In this document: in pieces, positions 6,844 through 15,112 of the stretch
Layout: every line of letters begins with the position of its first letter
How positions within the stretch are numbered: the stretch's first letter is position 1
The notes under the pieces: model-generated
Seen by the model: only the letters and a program-made list of their open reading frames with translations
Databases searched by the model: none
What the model was told of the DNA's origin: nothing
Translations under genes and position numbers: made by a program
NCBI RefSeq assembly: GCF_003730275.1
Contig: NZ_QTTA01000017.1
Location: forward strand, 124,001 to 188,000
DNA from: Brevundimonas halotolerans
GTDB lineage: Bacteria > Pseudomonadota > Alphaproteobacteria > Caulobacterales > Caulobacteraceae
DNA length: 64,000 nucleotides
Reading direction: 5' to 3'

Positions 6844-8292
6844 TTAACGGCGCTGCTGGGAACGGGAGACCTGGGACAGGACGGCCTGCAGGCGCGCGAC
6901 CGAGGGGGCAAACCCGGCCAGCGCCGAGTCGATGCGCATCACCACGGCCTCGGCCTTGTCCTGATCAGCAACCCCGGAAACGCCCAGGGCAAAGAAGGTC
7001 GACAGTGCGAACTTGGCCTCAGGGCTGCCCTGACGGGCCGCTTCCTCGTACCAGAAATAGGCGCGGGCATAGTCGGGCGGCACCCCGATGCCCTCGGAAT
7101 ACATGACCGCCAGAACCAACTGCGCCTCGGACGAACCGTTGACCGCCGCCAGCTGAATGGCCCGGACCCGCTCCTGATAGGACAGTCGTCCCTCGATCGG
7201 GTGGCCCAGCACGGCCTCGAGCGATTCGACCTCGCGCTTGGACAGGTCCTCGGGGCGGGCGGCGGCCTTGTCGGCAATGCCCAGATAGCGGATCGCCCGA
7301 CCCACATGGACAAAGGGCAGTTCGGTCACCCGCGACAGGGCGTACTCATAGGCGTCGCCCCGCGGACGGCTCTCGTCCGAGAAGGGCACGCCCGACGCCG
7401 GCGCTGCGTTGGGATAGAATTCGAACGGCGGCACCCACTGACGGGCCTTGGCCTCGACAAAGCCGCTGTACTGGGCCCGGCCGGGCGAGGAGCTCTCGAA
7501 GTCCTTCATCAGGACAAAGGCCCCGACGTCGCCCGTCTGCACCGCCAGATAATTGTAGAGATAGGCGTCCACCTCATTGCGCTGGAACAGGTTCAGCGCG
7601 GCGGGATAGCCCCCGCGGCGGCGGTCGCGACCCGATCCGCGGCCGATGGCCTCGCGGGCCTGCGGATTGTCCTGGGGCTCGCCGAAGGCGCCGTACAGGG
7701 CATCGTGCAGGCGCGCCAGGGTGCGATAGCCGTCGGCGCCCTGGGTCGACAGGACATAGATGACGCGGTCGCGCACCTCTTCCTGTTCGGTCAGGGTCAT
7801 GCGCGACAGCTGGGTATTGAGGCGTTGATAGGCGTTCTGGCGCTCCCAGGCCCGGCAGTCGTCATATTTGGACAGCGGCCGCCAGCCGCCGAACATGCCG
7901 CGCTCGACCCGGTTGATCGGGGCGAATCCATCCTCGTTGGCCAGCGCCATGGCCAGCCAGACCGAGCTTTCGATCGGGTCTTCCAGATTCTTGTCGGTGG
8001 CCCGAAGCGCCGCGTAACGCCCCCCCAGCTCCAGCTGCGCGAAGAAGTCGCCCCGGAACGCCGCCCGGCGCAGGGCGCGGACGCCGGTTTCCTGGGCGTT
8101 GAACTCGGACCCGGTCAGATTCGCTGGACGGGGGCACGGGTTCGCGGTTTCAGAGCGCTGGAAGAAGGTCGGGGTCCGCTCGCCGCAAGCCGCCATCGAC
8201 AGCAGGGCCAGAATCAACAGCACGGCCACAGCCGCGATGGCGATCGGGCCGGTGCCGCCCCGCATGCCCCTGTTCCTGCCGTTGTCGCTCAT
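6844..8292 (-). CDS. Sel1-repeat (TPR-like) lipoprotein or membrane-anchored protein
   Basis: The 482-residue protein begins with a hydrophobic segment ending in LSMAACGE, which fits a lipobox with Cys near residue 36, so an outer- or inner-membrane lipoprotein is likely. Two regions look like Sel1 repeats: near residue 65 (RRAAFRGDFFAQLELGGRY) and near 390-440 (AAVNGSSEAQLVLAVMYSEG, then DYARAYFWYEEAARQGSPEA). Such repeats mediate protein-protein contacts. I chose ATG 8290-8292; an upstream in-frame GTG would add eight residues. The beta-helix gene follows after 15 bp, so the two may act together at the cell surface; that is inference. Confidence 0.78.
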   Translation of the reverse strand: MSDNGRNRGMRGGTGPIAIAAVAVLLILALLSMAACGERTPTFFQRSETANPCPRPANLTGSEFNAQETGVRALRRAAFRGDFFAQLELGGRYAALRATDKNLEDPIESSVWLAMALANEDGFAPINRVERGMFGGWRPLSKYDDCRAWERQNAYQRLNTQLSRMTLTEQEEVRDRVIYVLSTQGADGYRTLARLHDALYGAFGEPQDNPQAREAIGRGSGRDRRRGGYPAALNLFQRNEVDAYLYNYLAVQTGDVGAFVLMKDFESSSPGRAQYSGFVEAKARQWVPPFEFYPNAAPASGVPFSDESRPRGDAYEYALSRVTELPFVHVGRAIRYLGIADKAAARPEDLSKREVESLEAVLGHPIEGRLSYQERVRAIQLAAVNGSSEAQLVLAVMYSEGIGVPPDYARAYFWYEEAARQGSPEAKFALSTFFALGVSGVADQDKAEAVVMRIDSALAGFAPSVARLQAVLSQVSRSQQRR

Positions 8293-8557
8293 AATCCCCC
8301 ACACCCCTTGCCGCACTCAAAGGCCGCACGACGTTAACCTTTTCCCAATCTTGCCGATCGGTCCAGTGAACATCGCGATATGGTTAACGCGACCGGTGCC
8401 ATACCGTTGCCGCACAGTGACCACATTGTGTCCGAGCTAGACTTTTCCCCAGATGGTTGCTTGCGAATTCACCTGCGGGGCGAGGGGTTTACCCCTTCCG
8501 CTGCGCCAATCCGGGCCCATATGGCCAATCTGACACGAGCCCAGGATTTCTGCCCCG

Positions 8558-9064
8558 ATGGCCTATATCGCCCGAGACGACCGCCCCGAGGACAAGGCTG
8601 CACGCTATGCCGAGGTCGCCGAGGAAATCATGGCGGTTCTGGAAGGCGAGCCGAATCGCACGGCCCGCATGGCGACCGTCGCCTCCATGCTGCACGACGC
8701 CTTCGAGACCTTCTTCTGGACCGGCTTCTATGTCGTCGATGAGGACAAGCGCGCCGCCGGCACCGACGAGCTCGTGGTCGGGCCCTATCAAGGCACCCTT
8801 GGCTGTCTGCGGATTCCCTTCGGACGTGGCGTGTGCGGAGCGGCTGCGGTGACGGGCGAGACCCAATTGATCGACGACGTTCATGCCTTCCCCGGTCATA
8901 TTGCCTGTGACAGCCGCTCGGCCAGCGAGATCGTGGTGCCGGTCCGGGATGTAGAGGGCCGACTGCTCGCCGTGTTCGATGTCGACTCGACGGACAAGGC
9001 CGCCTTTGACCGCGTCGACCAGGCGGCGCTGGAAGACCTGCTGAGCCGGGCCTTCGCGGTGTGA
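8558..9064 (+). CDS. msrC: free methionine-(R)-sulfoxide reductase (GAF-domain fRMsr)
   Basis: Reduces free Met-R-sulfoxide to methionine in the cytoplasm with thioredoxin as electron source. The 168-residue protein is a single GAF domain. The cysteines diagnostic of fRMsr are present: LGCLRIPFGRGVCGAA supplies two, and HIACDSRSASEIVVP supplies the third, catalytic one. FFWTGFYVVDED earlier in the chain is also typical. Length matches the family (about 160-170). It stands alone on the plus strand, preceded by about 240 bp of non-coding sequence shared with the divergent Sel1 gene. Confidence 0.92.
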   Translation: MAYIARDDRPEDKAARYAEVAEEIMAVLEGEPNRTARMATVASMLHDAFETFFWTGFYVVDEDKRAAGTDELVVGPYQGTLGCLRIPFGRGVCGAAAVTGETQLIDDVHAFPGHIACDSRSASEIVVPVRDVEGRLLAVFDVDSTDKAAFDRVDQAALEDLLSRAFAV

Positions 9065-9130
9065 TCCCCGGTTTGATCCATGGGCGTAGCCGCCTATGGT
9101 CCGCCGAATGAACAGCGGGAGACATGAGGC

Positions 9131-9811
9131 ATGAGCGACAGGGTATTGGTCATCACCGGCGGTCAGGGCCAGCTGGGCCGGGCCGTGATCACGGCGGCGC
9201 TGGCCCGGGGGCTCAAGGTCGCCGCCATCGACCATTCGGCGGTGGACCCGTTCGACTCGCAGGCCTGTCTCGAGATCGGCGGCGTCGACCTGACCGACGC
9301 GGCGGCGGCCAAGAAGGCCGTCGACCGGGCCCAGGTCCATTTCGGGCGACTGGATGCCGTGCTGAACATCGCCGGCGGCTTTGTCTGGCAGACCGTCGAC
9401 GACGCCGAGCCCGCCTGGGACCGGATGTATCGCCTGAACCTGGTCACCGCCCTGAACACCAGCCGTGCCGCCCTGCCCCACCTCAAGGCCTCGGCCGAGG
9501 GCCGGATCGTCAATGTCGGCGCCGCCGGCGCGCTGAAGAGCGGCATGGGCATGGGCGCCTATGCGGCGTCGAAATCGGCCGTGCACCGTCTGACCGAGAG
9601 CCTGGCGGAGGAGACCAAATCCAGCTCGGTGACGGTCAATGCGGTCCTGCCGTCCATTCTCGACACGCCGGAGAATCGCAAGGACATGCCCGACGCCGAT
9701 CCCGCCACCTGGGTCAGGGTCGAGGATCTGGCCGAGGTCATGCTGTTCCTCGCCTCGCCGGCCTCGCGTGCCATGACCGGGGCGCTGGTGCCCGTCACCG
9801 GTCGGGTCTGA
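9131..9811 (+). CDS. short-chain dehydrogenase/reductase (SDR)
   Basis: Classical NAD(P)-dependent SDR of 226 residues. Visible motifs are the cofactor loop TGGQGQLG (residues 9-16), NIAGG in place of the usual NNAG, and the catalytic YAASK with an upstream GAAG segment where the Ser is replaced or shifted. An Asp after beta-strand 2 (AIDHS) suggests NAD preference. The substrate is unknown. It is followed after five bases by a CitE-like lyase gene, in turn overlapping kpsC, so it opens a four-gene plus-strand run. Confidence 0.85.
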   Translation: MSDRVLVITGGQGQLGRAVITAALARGLKVAAIDHSAVDPFDSQACLEIGGVDLTDAAAAKKAVDRAQVHFGRLDAVLNIAGGFVWQTVDDAEPAWDRMYRLNLVTALNTSRAALPHLKASAEGRIVNVGAAGALKSGMGMGAYAASKSAVHRLTESLAEETKSSSVTVNAVLPSILDTPENRKDMPDADPATWVRVEDLAEVMLFLASPASRAMTGALVPVTGRV

Positions 9812-9816
9812 GAGGC

Positions 9817-10674
9817 ATGACGCCCCACCCCTGCCGAAGCGTGCTGTTCGTGCCCGCCTCGAACCCGCGCGCCGTAGCCAAGGCCAAGGGGCTGAACTGC
9901 GATGTCGTCATTCTGGATCTGGAGGACGCCGTGGCCCCCGATGCCAAGGAGGCCGCGCGCGACGCTGCCTGTGCGGCTGTTCAAGCGGGCGGATTTCGAG
10001 CCATGGTCGGGGTGCGGATCAATTCCCACGACAGTGACTGGGGGGAAGCCGACACCCGTGCCCTGGCCGAGGTCGAGCCCAGATTGATCGTGTTGCCCAA
10101 GGTCGAGCGGGCCACGCAGATCAAGGCCGTCTCGCGCGCGATGGGCGGCCACACATCGCTTTGGGCGATGATCGAGACGCCCCGCGCCCTGTTCAATCTG
10201 GAGGAGATCGCCCAGTGCGAGGCGCCGATCGATGCCCTGATGCCGGGGGTCAACGACCTGGCCGTGGCGCTGGGCGCTAAGCTGGGTCCGGACCGCGAAC
10301 CGATCAAATCCTGGCTGGCCATGATTGTCGCGGCGGCGCGCGTGTCGAACAACCTTGCCATCGACGGCGTCTACAACAGCATCGACAACCTCGACGGCCT
10401 TGCGACCGAATGTGCCCAGGGCGCCGCCTTCGGCTTTGACGGCAAGAGCCTGATCCACCCATCACAGATCGACACCGCCAATGCCGCCTTCGCGCCCGAT
10501 GCCGCCGCCGTGGCCCACGCGCGCGAGATCGTCGAGGCCTTTTCCTCGCCCGACGCCGAGGCTCTCGGCGTGGTGCGGATCGACGACCGGATGGTCGAGC
10601 GGCTGCATCTGGAGCAGGCCAAGCGCCTGCTGGCGAGCCACGACGCCCTGGTGGAGGCCCAGTCGCGCGAATGA
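9817..10674 (+). CDS. HpcH/HpaI aldolase / citrate lyase beta-like (CoA ester lyase)
   Basis: The 285-residue protein is a TIM-barrel CitE-like enzyme of the family that cleaves or forms malyl-, citramalyl- or similar CoA esters. Recognisable are RSVLFVPASNPRAVAKA at the N-terminus, the metal region DVVILDLEDAVAPDAKEAAR, VGVRINSHDSDWG, WAMIETPRALFNLEEI (metal-binding Glu) and GFDGKSLIHPSQI near the C-terminus. The fold assignment is firm; the exact substrate is not. It starts five bases after the SDR stop and its TGA overlaps the next ATG (ATGA), indicating translational coupling. Confidence 0.88.
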   Translation: MTPHPCRSVLFVPASNPRAVAKAKGLNCDVVILDLEDAVAPDAKEAARDAACAAVQAGGFRAMVGVRINSHDSDWGEADTRALAEVEPRLIVLPKVERATQIKAVSRAMGGHTSLWAMIETPRALFNLEEIAQCEAPIDALMPGVNDLAVALGAKLGPDREPIKSWLAMIVAAARVSNNLAIDGVYNSIDNLDGLATECAQGAAFGFDGKSLIHPSQIDTANAAFAPDAAAVAHAREIVEAFSSPDAEALGVVRIDDRMVERLHLEQAKRLLASHDALVEAQSRE

Positions 10675-12710
10675 GCGACGACAGGCCCCATGCCTGGGTT
10701 TCGGCGCCGGGGCTCTGGAAGATCCGGGGGCTGGCGGCCTTCCTGTCCGACTACCGGCTGCAGGGCGTCCCAACACCGGCCACACGGGCCGTCGTCGGAT
10801 GGGGCCGAAAGGGCACGTCGCTGGTCGGCCGCACCTGGGCGGAGCAGACCCGGGTGCCGTATCTGGCGCTCGAGGACGGCTTCCTGCGATCGGTCGGACT
10901 GGGCGAGGCCGGGGCCGCACCCCACAGCCTGCTGATCGACGATCTGGGGGTGCACCATGACGCGCGGCGCCCGTCGCGACTGGAAAGCCTGATCCGCGAG
11001 CCAGAGCCGTGGTTCGATACCGCCATGGAGACCCGGGCCCGCGCCCTGATCCAGACCCTGCGCGACGCCGGCCCGAGCAAGACCAGCATGGGCCGCACCG
11101 ACCTCGACCTGCCGCCCGCATGCGGCCCGCGCATTCTGGTCGTCGACCAGACGGCGGGCGACGCCTCTATTGCCGGGGGACTGGCCGACCGGGACAGTTT
11201 CGCCCGGATGCTGGAGGCTGCCCGGTTCGCGACCGGATCAGGTCAGTTGCTGGTGCGTCGGCACCCGGCCACCGTTGCGGGGCTCAAACGCGGATGTCTG
11301 GCATCCGAGGCACTGACGGGCGCTATTCCGGTCGATGACGTCGCGCTGGATGTGCTGCTGCCGCAGGTCGACGCCGTCTTCACCGTGTCCAGCGGACTGG
11401 GGTTCGAGGCCCTGATCCGGGGTCTGCCGGTCCACTGTTTCGGCCTGCCCTTCCATGCCGGCTGGGGTCTCACCACCGATCACCTCGCCTGCCCGCGTCC
11501 GGGCATGACCCGCTCGCTCGAGGTGCTGGTGGCGGCGGCCCTGATCGTTCAGGCCCGCTATGTCGATCCCGTGACGCAAACTCCCTCGACACCCGAGGCC
11601 GCCGTGTCGCGACTGTTGCAGCAACGAGACCGGGCCCGCAGGCTGGCGGGCTATTCGGCCTGTGTCGGCTTTTCCCCGGCCAAGCGGGGCGCGGTTCGGC
11701 GCCTGATGAACAGCCCGCTCGGCGAGACGGCCTTCTTCACCTCGACGGCAGCAGCCGTGACGGCGGCGAGGCAGCGCGGCGGCCGGCTGGTCGTGTGGGC
11801 AGGGAAAGAGTCACCCGATGTGGCCCCCGCAGCCGAAGCCGCGACCCTGCCCCTCTGGCGGATGGAGGACGGCTTCCTGCGCTCGCGGGGCCTGGGGTCG
11901 GACTTCCGTGCGGCCCTGTCGGCCGTGCTGGACCCGACCGGTATCCATTTCGACGGATCGCGGCCGTCCGCGCTGGAACAGGCCCTGGAGGCCGGACAGA
12001 CCCCGGCCGCAGACCTCGTCCGGGCCCGCGCCCTGCGTCAGGCCCTCGTCGAGCGAGGGCTGAGCAAATACAATCTGGGCGGGGCGACGCCCCCGCCGGA
12101 CTGGCCGACCGACCGTGATCGCGTGTTGATCGTCGGTCAGGTCGAGAATGACCGGTCCATCCTTCTGGGGTGCGAGGACATCCGCACCAATGCCGGCCTG
12201 GTCCGGGCGGTCCGCGCTCGCTTGCCGGATGCCTTCCTGATCTATCGCGACCATCCCGATACGGTGGCGGGCAACCGGCCGGGCCGGCTGGACGCTGACA
12301 CCGCAGGGCTGGTGGATGCGCGCGCCGAGGGCCTGGACATCACCGCCTGTCTGGACGCCTGCGACGGGCTGGCCACGATGACCTCACTGACCGGGTTCGA
12401 AGCCCTGCTGCGCGGGAAGCGGGTGATGACCTGCGGGCGGCCCTTCTATGCCGGCTGGGGGCTGACCGAGGATACGCTGAGCTTTCCGCGCCGTACCCGC
12501 CGGGTCGATCTGGACACGCTGATCGCCGAAGCCCTGATCCGTTATCCGCTGTATGTGACCCCCGACGGATACCCCTGCGAGGCCGAGGATGTGGCCCAGC
12601 AACTGGGCCAGCCGGGGCCTTCGACCGACACCGGTCGCTCCGGCGGGTTGCGCCGCTGGGGACGCGGCCTGATCGCCAGCCTCGACCGAAGCGATCCACC
12701 GGCCTATTGA
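10671..12710 (+). CDS. kpsC: KpsC-like capsule polysaccharide beta-Kdo transferase
   Basis: 679 residues with two homologous glycosyltransferase halves, the architecture of KpsC, which adds alternating beta-2,4 and beta-2,7 Kdo residues to lyso-phosphatidylglycerol as the linker of ABC-exported capsules. Duplicated landmarks are YLALEDGFLRSVGLG (about residue 65) and LWRMEDGFLRSRGLG (about residue 395); VVDQTAGDASIAGG and LIVGQVENDRSILLG; FGLPFHAGWGLT and CGRPFYAGWGLTED. The length equals E. coli KpsC. KpsS, the ABC exporter and Kdo synthesis genes are not in the window. The function may differ in detail, for example in another Kdo-containing glycan. Confidence 0.82.
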   Translation: MSDDRPHAWVSAPGLWKIRGLAAFLSDYRLQGVPTPATRAVVGWGRKGTSLVGRTWAEQTRVPYLALEDGFLRSVGLGEAGAAPHSLLIDDLGVHHDARRPSRLESLIREPEPWFDTAMETRARALIQTLRDAGPSKTSMGRTDLDLPPACGPRILVVDQTAGDASIAGGLADRDSFARMLEAARFATGSGQLLVRRHPATVAGLKRGCLASEALTGAIPVDDVALDVLLPQVDAVFTVSSGLGFEALIRGLPVHCFGLPFHAGWGLTTDHLACPRPGMTRSLEVLVAAALIVQARYVDPVTQTPSTPEAAVSRLLQQRDRARRLAGYSACVGFSPAKRGAVRRLMNSPLGETAFFTSTAAAVTAARQRGGRLVVWAGKESPDVAPAAEAATLPLWRMEDGFLRSRGLGSDFRAALSAVLDPTGIHFDGSRPSALEQALEAGQTPAADLVRARALRQALVERGLSKYNLGGATPPPDWPTDRDRVLIVGQVENDRSILLGCEDIRTNAGLVRAVRARLPDAFLIYRDHPDTVAGNRPGRLDADTAGLVDARAEGLDITACLDACDGLATMTSLTGFEALLRGKRVMTCGRPFYAGWGLTEDTLSFPRRTRRVDLDTLIAEALIRYPLYVTPDGYPCEAEDVAQQLGQPGPSTDTGRSGGLRRWGRGLIASLDRSDPPAY

Positions 12711-12739
12711 AGACCAGCATCAGAACACGGATACCCTTA

Positions 12740-13873
12740 GTGAGCGCCTCTTCTCCGACTGCCGTCATCGCCGCCACCGGCCTGTTCACGCCGGAACAGT
12801 CCATCTCCAACGCCGAACTGGTCCGGGCCTACAACGCGTGGGCCGAGCTGGAGAACGCCCGCAACGCCGATGACATCGCCGCCGGCACCCGCGAGGCCCT
12901 GACCCCGTCCTCGGTCGAGTTCATTGAAAAGGCCTCGGGCATCAAGAGCCGGTTCGTGCTGGACAAGACCGGGGTTCTGGACCCCGAGCGCATGGTCCCG
13001 CATCTGCCCGAACGCTCCAACGAAGAGCTGTCGATTCTGGCCGAAATGGCGGTCAAGGCGGCGCAGGAGGCTATCGCTGCCTGGGGCAAACCCGTCAGCG
13101 AGATCGGCGCCGTGCTGTGCGCCGCCTCGAACATGCAGCGCCCCTATCCCGCCATGGCCATCGAGGTGCAGCAGGCGCTGGGGATTGAGGGCTTTGCCTT
13201 TGACATGAATGTCGCCTGCTCCTCGGCGACCTTTGGCCTCAAGACCGCCGCCGACTTCATCGCCTCGGGCTCGGTCAAGGCCGTGCTGATGGTCAACCCC
13301 GAGGTCTGCTCCGCCCATCTGAACTTCAAGGACCGCGACAGCCACTTCATCTTCGGCGACGTAGCCACCGCCGTGATCGTCGAGTCCGGCGACCAGGCGG
13401 GGTCGGGTGGCTGGGACATTCTGGGCACGCGGCTGAAGACCGTCTTCTCGAACAACATCCGCAATAATTTCGGCTTCCTGAACAATGCGGCGCCCGAGGG
13501 CATCGGCAAGCCGGACAAGCTGTTCGTTCAGCAGGGGCGCAAGGTGTTCAAGGACGTCGTGCCCATGGTGTCCGAGATGATCGTCAGCCACGCGAGTGAT
13601 CTCGGCCTGGAGCCGTCCGGGCTGAAGCGGCTGTGGCTCCACCAGGCCAATATCAACATGAACGAGATGATCGGCCGCAAGGTGCTGGGCCGCGATCCGG
13701 AGCCGTCCGAGAACGTCATCATCCTGGACGACTATGCCAACACCTCCTCCGCCGGGTCGGTCATCGCCTTCCACCTGCATCAGGAGGATATGGCCGCGGG
13801 CGATGTGGGCCTGATCTGCAGCTTCGGCGCGGGCTATTCGGCGGGAACGGTGTTCGTGCGCAAGCGCGGCTGA
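12740..13873 (+). CDS. beta-ketoacyl-ACP synthase III-like protein (long FabH form)
   Basis: Thiolase-fold condensing enzyme with the FabH triad: Cys in NVACSSATFG, His in LWLHQANINMN, Asn in DDYANTSSAG. At about 377 residues it is longer than E. coli FabH (317), with an insertion near residue 30-60 rich in Ala, Asn and Glu. This resembles the long pseudomonad and caulobacterial FabH-like proteins, some of which use medium-chain acyl-CoA. The start is uncertain: GTG 12740 gives a conventional N-terminus, while TTG 12707 would overlap kpsC by four bases. It likely shares the kpsC operon. Confidence 0.83.
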   Translation: MSASSPTAVIAATGLFTPEQSISNAELVRAYNAWAELENARNADDIAAGTREALTPSSVEFIEKASGIKSRFVLDKTGVLDPERMVPHLPERSNEELSILAEMAVKAAQEAIAAWGKPVSEIGAVLCAASNMQRPYPAMAIEVQQALGIEGFAFDMNVACSSATFGLKTAADFIASGSVKAVLMVNPEVCSAHLNFKDRDSHFIFGDVATAVIVESGDQAGSGGWDILGTRLKTVFSNNIRNNFGFLNNAAPEGIGKPDKLFVQQGRKVFKDVVPMVSEMIVSHASDLGLEPSGLKRLWLHQANINMNEMIGRKVLGRDPEPSENVIILDDYANTSSAGSVIAFHLHQEDMAAGDVGLICSFGAGYSAGTVFVRKRG

Positions 13874-13902
13874 TCGGCTCGCCTTTCGATCACTTTTTAC
13901 GG

Positions 13903-13930
13903 CGCCGCTTGCACGCGGCAGGCGTTTTTG
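13903..13930 (+). terminator. probable Rho-independent terminator after the fabH-like gene
   Basis: GCCGC at 13904-13908 pairs with GCGGC at 13915-13919 across a six-base loop, and TTTTT follows from 13925 after a short GGCG. The stem is short and the U-run is slightly displaced, so confidence is moderate. Confidence 0.45.
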
Positions 13931-13976
13931 CGAACGGGTACCTCAAGTCCTGGAGACCTGACGGGAGCCCCAGTCC

Positions 13977-14258
13977 ATGACCCAGTATGCTGCCCCTGAG
14001 TTTTCCGGTCCCTGGATGGCCCGGATTGACGAACCCCTGGTCCGCGATGTGGCCACTGTGCTGAAGAGCATGGGCGGGTCCTGCCATCAGGCACAGGTGG
14101 TGCAATGTGTGGCCGCTCTCAAGCGACAGCGGGGCGAGACGGTCGCCCAGGATCTGGCCCAGAAGATCGTCGACGTCTTTGAACGCTATCGCGACCTGTT
14201 CTTTCGTCCCTTCGGCGAGGGCTCCATGCGCTGGGCCCTGAATCCCGAACTGGCCTGA
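13977..14258 (+). CDS. conserved-looking hypothetical protein, 93 residues
   Basis: I do not recognise a family. The protein is soluble, with an N-terminal PWMARIDEPLVRDVATVLKSMGG and a predicted helical centre (QVVQCVAALKRQRGETVAQDLAQKIVDVFERYRDLFF) ending in a short hydrophobic and aromatic tail. The helix arrangement could be a small winged-helix or adaptor domain, but nothing proves it. ATG 13977 is the first in frame. A strong hairpin terminator follows at 14278. It is separated from the fabH-like gene by a probable terminator, so it probably has its own promoter. Confidence 0.65.
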   Translation: MTQYAAPEFSGPWMARIDEPLVRDVATVLKSMGGSCHQAQVVQCVAALKRQRGETVAQDLAQKIVDVFERYRDLFFRPFGEGSMRWALNPELA

Positions 14259-14277
14259 TCCACGGCTCGGACACAGA

Positions 14278-14309
14278 AACGGCGCGCCACCGCAGGGTGA
14301 CGCGCCGTT
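14278..14309. terminator. bidirectional hairpin terminator
   Basis: AACGGCGCG at 14278-14286 pairs perfectly with CGCGCCGTT at 14301-14309. A T-rich run follows on both strands (TTGTTCTGT on plus, TTTCTGT on minus). It lies between convergent genes, the 93-residue hypothetical and the beta-barrel protein, and can serve both. Confidence 0.75.
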
Positions 14310-14328
14310 GTTCTGTCTGGCGACAGCC

Positions 14329-14850
14329 CTAGAACTTGCGGACGAAGTTCAGCGACCAGACGTCGGCGTCGCCGTCGTCACCGAAGTCGCGGCGGGTCCA
14401 GTCGGCACGGATGCCGTTCTGTCCGTCCAGCGAGTACTGGGCGCCCACGCCGTAATTCCAGCTTTCACCGTCAGCCGAGGCCGAGACGGCACCGCTGGAC
14501 AGCTTCACTTCGCTGGTGCCGTAGCCGACGCGGCCGAACAGTTCGAAGTTCGGGCTAAGCGGCACATAGCCGACGCCGTAGATGGCGGCGTCATATTCCA
14601 GCTCGGCGGTAACGGTCGTCGCGCCGACGGTGAAGTCTTCGTCCTTCACGCCGAAGGAGGCTTCGCCTTCGATGCCGAAGTTCGGGGTGAAGCGGGTGCC
14701 GAGGCGTGCGGTGACAGCACCGAGGTCAACGCCGTCAGCGTCCAGCTGGCTGTAGCCGATGGTGCCATAGACGTTGGAAGCCGGATCCTGGGCCAGGGCG
14801 GGCGAGGCCATCAGGGCCAGGGCGGCGGCAGAGAGTACGAGACTACGCAT
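14329..14850 (-). CDS. outer-membrane beta-barrel protein (porin-family, OmpA-like barrel)
   Basis: The 173-residue protein has a clean signal peptide (MRSLVLSAAALALMASPALA, cut before QDP) and then eight or so alternating amphipathic strands such as SNVYGTIGYSQLD, VTARLGTRFTPNFGIEGEASFG and FELFGRVGYGTSEV. It ends in VWSLNFVRKF; a C-terminal aromatic residue is the outer-membrane insertion signal recognised by BamA. Size and pattern match small eight-stranded barrels often annotated as porin family or OMP_b-brl. The ligand is unknown. It is monocistronic, with a hairpin terminator downstream. Confidence 0.87.
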   Translation of the reverse strand: MRSLVLSAAALALMASPALAQDPASNVYGTIGYSQLDADGVDLGAVTARLGTRFTPNFGIEGEASFGVKDEDFTVGATTVTAELEYDAAIYGVGYVPLSPNFELFGRVGYGTSEVKLSSGAVSASADGESWNYGVGAQYSLDGQNGIRADWTRRDFGDDGDADVWSLNFVRKF

Positions 14851-15112
14851 GCGTGTAGTTCCTTTTTTATCGTTGATCAGTTACCAGCCATCCCGACTGG
14901 CAGAGGATCAAGTATGTACGGGTTCGGGCAGTTCCAAGGCCGAACGATTACATGGCCGTAACCGTGCGATTGTTGCCACATACCGCGTTCCGCTAAATGC
15001 GACATAATTGTGTATACTTGAAGCCTGGACCGCCACAATCATGGCGCCGGGGTCATGAAAGCGGCGGCCGCCCGCTGGGACGACCGCCACATTTCATCGC
15101 AAAGCGTCAGCT

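Noticed and set aside
5296..8337. A 1013-codon plus-strand open frame opposite the beta-helix and Sel1 genes
   Set aside because: Antisense shadow with skewed composition; the minus-strand frames have signal peptides and repeats.
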